The notes under the pieces: generated by a model
The model's input: only the letters and a program-made list of their open reading frames with translations
The model's database searches: none
What the model was told of the DNA's origin: nothing
Source: Dipteris shenzhenensis
Lineage: Eukaryota; Polypodiophyta; Polypodiopsida; Gleicheniales
Length of the DNA stretch: 64,000 nt
Direction: 5' to 3' (one strand)
NCBI GenBank assembly: GCA_047967505.1
Contig: CM106540.1
Made by a program: the position numbers and the translations under genes
Shown: positions 58,111-64,000 of the stretch, piece by piece
Position numbering within the stretch: the stretch's first letter is position 1
Layout of the letters: each line of letters opens with the position of its first letter

Positions 58111-58493
58111 TATTCTTTTATTTTTTCTTAATTATTGTTTAAATAAATTAGTTGAAACAATTATGAAATGACTAATTCAAATTGATGTTTTCAAAGTGTC
58201 AACCAAATTGCTTTTATCTTTTCCTCATTTAATTGCTTATTAAAGTAATTTGCTTGGTTTAGAAAGTAAGTTAGGATGTTTTACAAGGGAGTGGTTTTCC
58301 CCCCTTTCAATTTTTCCTTGATTTACTTAATGGTATTTGTAGGAAAAATGTTTTTTGGCTAAACCCCTTCTATTTATTAGCCTCTATAACTATATTGTTC
58401 TTTTGTAGCATGAAAAAGTAAACCCATGCCTTTGTTTGCTTAAATTCATTTTATCAAAGAAATCCAAAAGGTTTGTTCAAGGTCTTTGGGAAA

Positions 58494-58640
58494 GCGATAA
58501 CAAGCTAGGGGATACATGCATTACCTGTCTACCCAAATTCAACTTCATTGTTCTAACAACTGGTTGGTTTGGATGGTGGCAAGTAAGTGGACCTCGACCT
58601 CGAAACTTGGACTACCTGATGGATTCACACCCTTTTCCAA
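58494..58640. repeat. Dispersed direct repeat, copy 1
   Basis: GATAACAAGCTAGGGGATACATG...TTTGGATGGTGGCA...GGACTACCTGATGGATTC matches 62208-62345 at roughly 80% by eye. The two copies flank the LINE at 58842-61548. Confidence 0.85.
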
Positions 58641-58841
58641 TCTTGTGTTCCTATTTCAAAGTTAATATGATTATAAATTCTCAATTTTATTAGAACTTTT
58701 TCCAAACTCTCAATTTTTTGCAATTCCCAACTTTGATGTCGTAAATATATTTTTGTACTATCATATATAACTTTTTATCCAAATGGTGGAATTAATTGTA
58801 TGGCTAATTTATTGATGGGACTATTAAATCTACACACACAC

Positions 58842-61548
58842 TTTTTTTTATGAAACTAAGAACGTTATATTATGAAACATCCATTTTACAATAGGGTAGT
58901 GCTCCAAAAAAGAGCCAATTCCCTATCCATCAGAAACAGTAAAAGAAAAGCTCAATGCAAGAGACATCCAAATCCTCCTCATGCAAGGCATCATATAAGG
59001 ATTGCTGCAATGAGGCTCGGAAGAACTCATAAGGGTAATGAAGAGATGAATTCAAAAATGCATGATTTTGTTGAAGCCAAAGGGTCCATAATGCTAAGTA
59101 TCTGATCCAATGGAAGAAAATAGAATACTGGGACAAAGAAGCTTATAAGCTGCTAAACATCCATAAAAACCTCAAGAACCTGTGTGCTGGAAATCTGAGA
59201 GATAAAAAATAAAAGATCTTGTCCAGAAGGTCTCTGGAATATGAACAAAACCACAATAAGTTGTGAATACTCTCAGGATCATGATGACATCTTGGACAAA
59301 GAGGAGAGGCAATCCTTCTTTGAGCCAATTTCACTCCCACTGGAAAAATTCCAACAATGCATCTCCAAAAAAAGAGTCTCTGCTTTAATGGCATTTTCAA
59401 TTTCCATATCAATTTCAATTTTGCTTTCCACCAAGATAAAGACTTATTCAAATACCAAAGAGAATTTGCATGATGAACAATCCATGGAGGAGGTAAAATC
59501 AATCTATAAACCTGTATGGAAGTCAATAAATGCAAAGGTTGAGAGGATAAGCCTGGACTTGAAGACTGAAGATGCCAATCTTGAAGCCTGTCTCTTACTT
59601 CCAATGGTGGAATCGGAACAAAAGGGAGTAAGAGATCTACAATAGTGCATCCCAAGATTGTATTGTTGACAAGCTGCCGAAAAAGAGAGAATATGCCCGT
59701 GAATATCTACCACATCATCAATGATCCGGATGCCAAACTTCATGAGATTGTAAGCCCTTATTGGTTGTTGTATAGCAAGAGGAGAGAAAAATACAGCACT
59801 CCAGTGAAGGCTTTCCAGTCAAAGAGATGAAGCTATAGAAGCAGGATGGGGAGACCATTTGATACGAGAGAGCACCTGCTTCCAATCCTGAATCAAGGTA
59901 GTAGAAAAAGGATAACTACGTATTTTACTTTGAAACTTGCCAAGTACTACTTCCCATGTATCAACAAGTCAATGCCCATAAGCATTTGTGCGCATCTGGC
60001 CACACAAAAACACCAACATAATAGACCATGGCTGCTCTTGCTGAAAAAAACCATGAGCATAGTGACCTTTCTTGCCAACACATGAAATTTGATGTTTAGA
60101 ATATTCAAACCTCCATGCATCCTTAGAGAGCAAAGCAGGTCCATTTTGAGCAACCTCAAAGCTTTTTCATGAAGCTTAGTTTTCCAAAAAATCTCCATAG
60201 CTTGAGACATAAAAGAAGAGAGATCTCGAGATGACCAGTGTAGTAAAGGCAGGTAAAATTGGACATAAGCTAAAACAATGGATTGGACAATTTGAAGCCG
60301 CACATGCAAAGGCCAAGTGGAGACCTTCCAATATTCTAATTTTCCTGAATTTTGTTGAATACCCAAGACATTTGTTGCTTAGCTGATTTTCTAGCCAATT
60401 GGATAACCCAAATGTCTTACTATGTTCTCAGGATGAATAATCTGACCTGGCCAAAGAAGAGCATGTCAGTCACAATGCTTGAGAGGCAAGAGTTTTGATT
60501 TCTAAAAATTAATATTTAGACCAGTTGCTGCCAATCCAAAATCAGAAAGGGTATCCATCAATAAGCGAAGCTCCAGAGGACAATTCTTTGGCATGAAGAA
60601 AGAATCATCTGCATAAGCCTGTGCAATGAAAGGCCGTGATCTAGGAATTTGAAGCCCCACAAGCTATCCAGTATCTACCAGATGATCCATATAAAGAAGC
60701 AAAGGATGAGAAACAATAGCATAGAGCAAAGCATTGAGAGGGCATCCCTGTCAAACTGACCGTCCTAGAGTCCAAGACTCAGACAAATGATTCCCTATAA
60801 AGCATTAAGCAGTGGAATCTGAGTAAAGCCAATAAATGACATTAACTAGCTTTGGGCCAAAACCAAGTCTAGACATGGTTTGAGAGACATAATCCCATTG
60901 TACGGTATCAAATGCCTTTGCCACATCTACTTGGATGACCAAAACATCTTGTGCTAAATATTTAGCATATTCCATTGTAATGAGAGTATTGGAGATATTA
61001 TCATGTATATGCCTTGTTGGAACAAAACCATATTGCATGGGATGAAGACCATCATGAAGAATATCCTTTATCCGGTGAACCAACATTTTGGCAATAAGTT
61101 TATATATAATAGGAATCAAAGTGATGGGCCTCCAATCAGCCATAGTCTCACATAATAGTTTTTTGGGCACAAGCTTGACCAGACCATGCTTCCAAGTTGA
61201 AGGAAGATGTTGATGTTGCCAGGCTACATTAATGAGCTGCAAGATTGGACCCTTCAATTCAGTCCAGAATGCAACAAAAAATTCAATTGTCAAACCATCC
61301 CAGCCAGGGGATTTATGTTTACCCAAATGTTTGAGAGCATCATCCAATTCAATATCTGAAAAAGACACTTCCAGCAATGAAGCTTATGGCAAAGAAACAA
61401 TAGGGGAGACAAGATCAATAAATTTTCTCCAAGCCAATTTAACCTGAGAAGTAGAAGAAGATGGCTGAGAAAAGAGAAGCTGAAAATGATCCAGACATTG
61501 TTTTTCTAGCTGAGATAAAGTCTGGGTCCAAGTACCATCAAATCTATA
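58842..61548 (-). mobile_element. L1-type LINE, minus strand, decayed
   Basis: An eight-A tail (TTTTTTTT at about 58843-58850 on the plus strand) marks the 3' end. Read on the minus strand, the element starts near 61548 beside a CA repeat. It contains a pre-RT segment, the RT, a connector and a C-terminal zf-RVT domain (about 59400-59200). The endonuclease and ORF1 are absent, so it is 5' truncated. Separate stops and frameshifts break the RT and connector. It belongs to the common plant L1 group and is unrelated to the TTTCT-tailed LINE. Confidence 0.88.
59143..61545 (-). pseudogene. L1-type LINE ORF2 remnant: RT and zf-RVT
   Basis: The minus strand gives LGKHKSPGWDGLTIEFFVAF, LVKLVPKK, DWRPITLIPIIYKLIAKMLV and MQYGFVPTRHIHDNI. 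Motif A follows (QVDVAKAFDTVQWDYV), then QGCPLNALLYAI and YADD (60604-60615). A connector (WKVSTWPLHVRLQIVQSIVL, LHEKALRLLKMDLLCSLRMH) comes next. The zf-RVT domain closes with KAKLKLIWKLKMPLKQRLFF, WRCIVGIFPVGVKLAQRRI and LCPRCHHDPESIHNLLWFC. RT motifs including both aspartates are still readable. Frames change at about 61377, 60805, 60366 and 59655, and several stops occur. The clear motif series leaves no doubt about identity. Confidence 0.92.
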
Positions 61549-61626
61549 CACACACACACACACACATTTTGACCAGTAAAAATGTAGACTGTAACACACA
61601 CGCGCATGCACGCACACACACACTCT
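61546..61626. repeat. (CA)n microsatellites
   Basis: CA runs at 61548-61567 and 61595-61626, with CGCGCATGCACG variants. Confidence 0.95.
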
Positions 61627-62207
61627 TACACAAAAACTTTTTTAATTAATTTCTTCCTTAGTTAATTTCTTCTTTAATTAATTTACTCCTTCAAATGCAA
61701 CTTTAGTCTATTGGTACATTTCCTTTAAAACTAAGTTAATGCATTATTTATTAGTGCTTTCCTTTGTGAAATCTCTTTGGTTAATCATCTAGAAGGGTTA
61801 GGAGAGAGGATTATCTACTTTTCTTTACCAAATTAATATAAAAATCACACTCAGTACATAGTAGTTACAATTTCCATATTGTATACAAGAGACCAGATTC
61901 GCTTATCCACCTTGGGGTGTTGATTCTCTATGTCTAGCATCCTCCAGGAGGAAATAGGATTGGATCTCTATGTCTAGCATCCTCCAAGAGGCAATTGGAT
62001 TTCTCTTTACCGAACAAGTATTCATGTCTACATGTACCATATCCAAGATTAACATTGAATGTCAGTGACTTTTTGGAGAATGCCATTACTGCTATTCTTT
62101 TTATGGGGACTTTAGAGAATGGAGTGCTGCCATCCTCCCCATGAGGTCATGGAAAATTATACTTTTATACACTAGAATCTGGAGGCATGTTCTTGTTCCT
62201 AGGTAAA
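61627..62207. other. AT-rich spacer with a 40-bp duplication
   Basis: TCTCTATGTCTAGCATCCTCC is repeated at 61925 and 61965 (40-bp period). Nothing else was recognised. Confidence 0.6.
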
Positions 62208-62345
62208 AAGATAACAAGCTAGGGGAAACATGGATTACCTATCTACTCAAATTAAACTATACTATTCTAACATATGGTTTATTTGGATGGTGGCAGCAGA
62301 GGTAAGTGGACCCTGACCTTGGAGCCTGGACTACTTGATGGATTC
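62208..62345. repeat. Dispersed direct repeat, copy 2
   Basis: Partner of 58494-58640, in the same orientation: GATAACAAGCTAGGGGAAACATG...TTTGGATGGTGGCAG...GGACTACTTGATGGATTC. Confidence 0.85.
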
Positions 62346-64000
62346 GACACTTATTTACTCATTTTCCATCGCAAGCTTGCTACAACACAACTCTTTTTGT
62401 CCATGATTCCTTTGCGTCATAACCATGCTCTCTTCATGGTCTTCTTGGCCCTTCATGGTTCTCATCACTTCCTTTGCCTCATTGCCATGCTCTCTTCATA
62501 GTTCTTCTTCAAACTAAGGTGCTCGCCTTTTTCCCTTACACACCTGTCTCTTCTACCCCTATGACCACCTTCCTCAGTTCTTCTACTATGTTGCCTTTGA
62601 AGCCTGATCTCGACCTCTGTTTAGCCTATCTCTTGCTCATGTGCTCCTCATCATATGGACTATTGTGGTTTGGCTCTTCCTTTACCCAACTTCCTCTCTC
62701 TTTCATGGTGTTTCTCCTCAACTAATCTCCTCAAGCTTTACATACCTTGTGCACCTTGACTGTCTTGAGTGGTCGGAGTGGCTCCATTGCTCCCTTATCC
62801 TTCATGTTCACCATGCTTGACCGCCGCTTTGCACCCGATTGTTTTGCAAGACTTAGTTCCATGTGAGTTTATGAAGCTACAACAACCTCACATTTGTAGT
62901 CTGGCTTGACAAAGTTCTTCTCAGAGCCATCCCTTCATTGCACAATTTATATATATTTTCCCACCTTCACCTCGATTGTTGGTCATCTTCTTTTCTACTT
63001 GCCCTTCACGTTCTCACTTTGGTCACCATGTAGGTCCCTTTTGTAGAAACCCTTGTCCATTTTGAGTGTACTCTATGCTTTCACTTCCTAGCTGATCGTA
63101 GGACTTTGGTCATGGCTCCCTGACTTGGTACTCTGCAGATCTACCGCTCTAGTTTGCTTTAGTTTGCTTCTATCTCCTTTGAAGGCTTCTGGCTTTCCTA
63201 CTCTCAAGTTTTTTTGATAATACATATTTATATTTACATTTATATTTGTATATACTTCTCTCTCCCTTTTCTCTCTCACTTGCTCTCTAATTCTTTCACT
63301 CTCTCTTTTATATTCATATGTACTTAACCCAATCTACATAATTTACTTTTCTTATATCTTTTACTTTCCCTATGGTTGTGGTTTCTTTTTTGCATTTCCC
63401 TTTTATTTATGGCTTATCTTAAAAGTTGTTAAAGGGATTCTTTTTTAATTTAATACGCCAAGCCCATTTACCCCCTGGCCCTCAACCCAATTTCTTTTTT
63501 AAATCAAAATATTCAAACGATTTCTTTATTCAAGTTAATCTAGTGCCTTTATTTTCTTGGATTAAATCAAATGCTTTATTCTAAATAATTTATTATTCAA
63601 TTGATTTTTAATCCAACTTACACACATCCTCCTCCATTAAATCAATTTCTTCACTCAAATTAATTTATACAATTTCTCATGAATTGTTTTAGACTTGGAT
63701 TCTTAGTTAATTTCATTTAAACTTTATTGTACCTCTTATCACCTTAATATTTAGATGTTGAGATGGTCTATGTGTATCATTTAAGGGTGAGGGATAACTG
63801 CTTGATTGACTATTTTATTCTATCTTCTTCTCCTTGCCATTCTTACCCTTATCTTTTCGCTCGGGGCATTACGGTTTGCCCATTGGCAGACCAATGTCAA
63901 TTGTCACCTACTTCAAGAGGAACTTTGTCTCTGCAAATCAAAGTATGCATGACTATTATAGAAATCAAACTGAGGTGCTATGAAGAATATGAACATCGTT
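62346..64000. other. Pyrimidine-rich then AT-rich DNA to the window end
   Basis: No gene or RNA was recognised. Frames such as 62474-62725 lack domains and reflect a C/T-rich strand. Confidence 0.45.

Larger units (their letters stand above)
56214..58493. other. Pyrimidine- and AT-rich non-coding DNA
   Basis: No gene was recognised. The plus strand is strongly C/T-biased from 56220 to 57700 and AT-rich afterwards. It contains two small tandem duplications listed separately. Confidence 0.45.

Noticed and set aside
62274-62725. Overlapping 75-83-codon frames
   Set aside because: C/T-rich strand with no domain and no splice context.

Overview
This window is nuclear DNA of a land plant with a large, repeat-dominated genome. 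The evidence is several Ty1/copia LTR retrotransposons primed by initiator tRNA-Met, plant-type LINEs, one plant MKP1-type MAP kinase phosphatase and the last exon of a WDR26-type WD40 gene. The genome is gene-poor, with long CT/CA microsatellites and much AT-rich filler. The sequence does not fix the species. A fern, lycophyte or gymnosperm-scale genome would fit, but that is inference.

Layout. 1-4663: 3' part of a copia element (Copia-A), whose integrase is split by a 1.58-kb insert. 4664-7722: decayed LINE ending in a TTTCT tail. 7760-9300: second LINE type, minus strand. 10389-10640: terminal exon of a WDR26-like gene. 11480-12863: LINE tail and copia fragment, both minus. 13246-13955: first copy of an unrecognised transposase-like gene family. 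14000-20889: AT-rich DNA, a tRNA-derived SINE-like element, a kilobase of CT/TA microsatellite and a second TTTCT-tailed LINE fragment. 20890-24336: Copia-B, an internally deleted element with both LTRs and a target duplication. 24790-25210: purine-strand tract. 25644-27713: small LTR element that keeps only a gag stub. 28000-29240: GT microsatellite and a 290-bp duplication. 29900-41160: minus-strand, partly decayed coding cluster containing the second copy of the transposase-like family. It is split by Copia-C (33047-38958), a structurally complete copia element. 41608-45913: decayed copia of another lineage (Copia-D). 45990-51345: minisatellites and a copia remnant. 51484-52968: MKP1-like phosphatase, the only complete host gene. 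53220-64000: AT-rich DNA, CA/CT arrays and a degraded L1-type LINE (58842-61548, minus).

Copia-A, B and C are one lineage. Their polyproteins are alike, and LTRs and PBS of B and C correspond closely. B is a deletion derivative of a C-like element. None of the mobile elements is intact: each has stops, frameshifts or deletions.

The most novel signal is the family shared by 13246-13955 (+) and about 31355-32480 (-). It has a DFAENY-type acidic motif, an HDT motif, a GKGE.DGA-type motif and a C-terminal cysteine cluster. I read it as the degraded transposase of an undescribed or poorly described DNA transposon.
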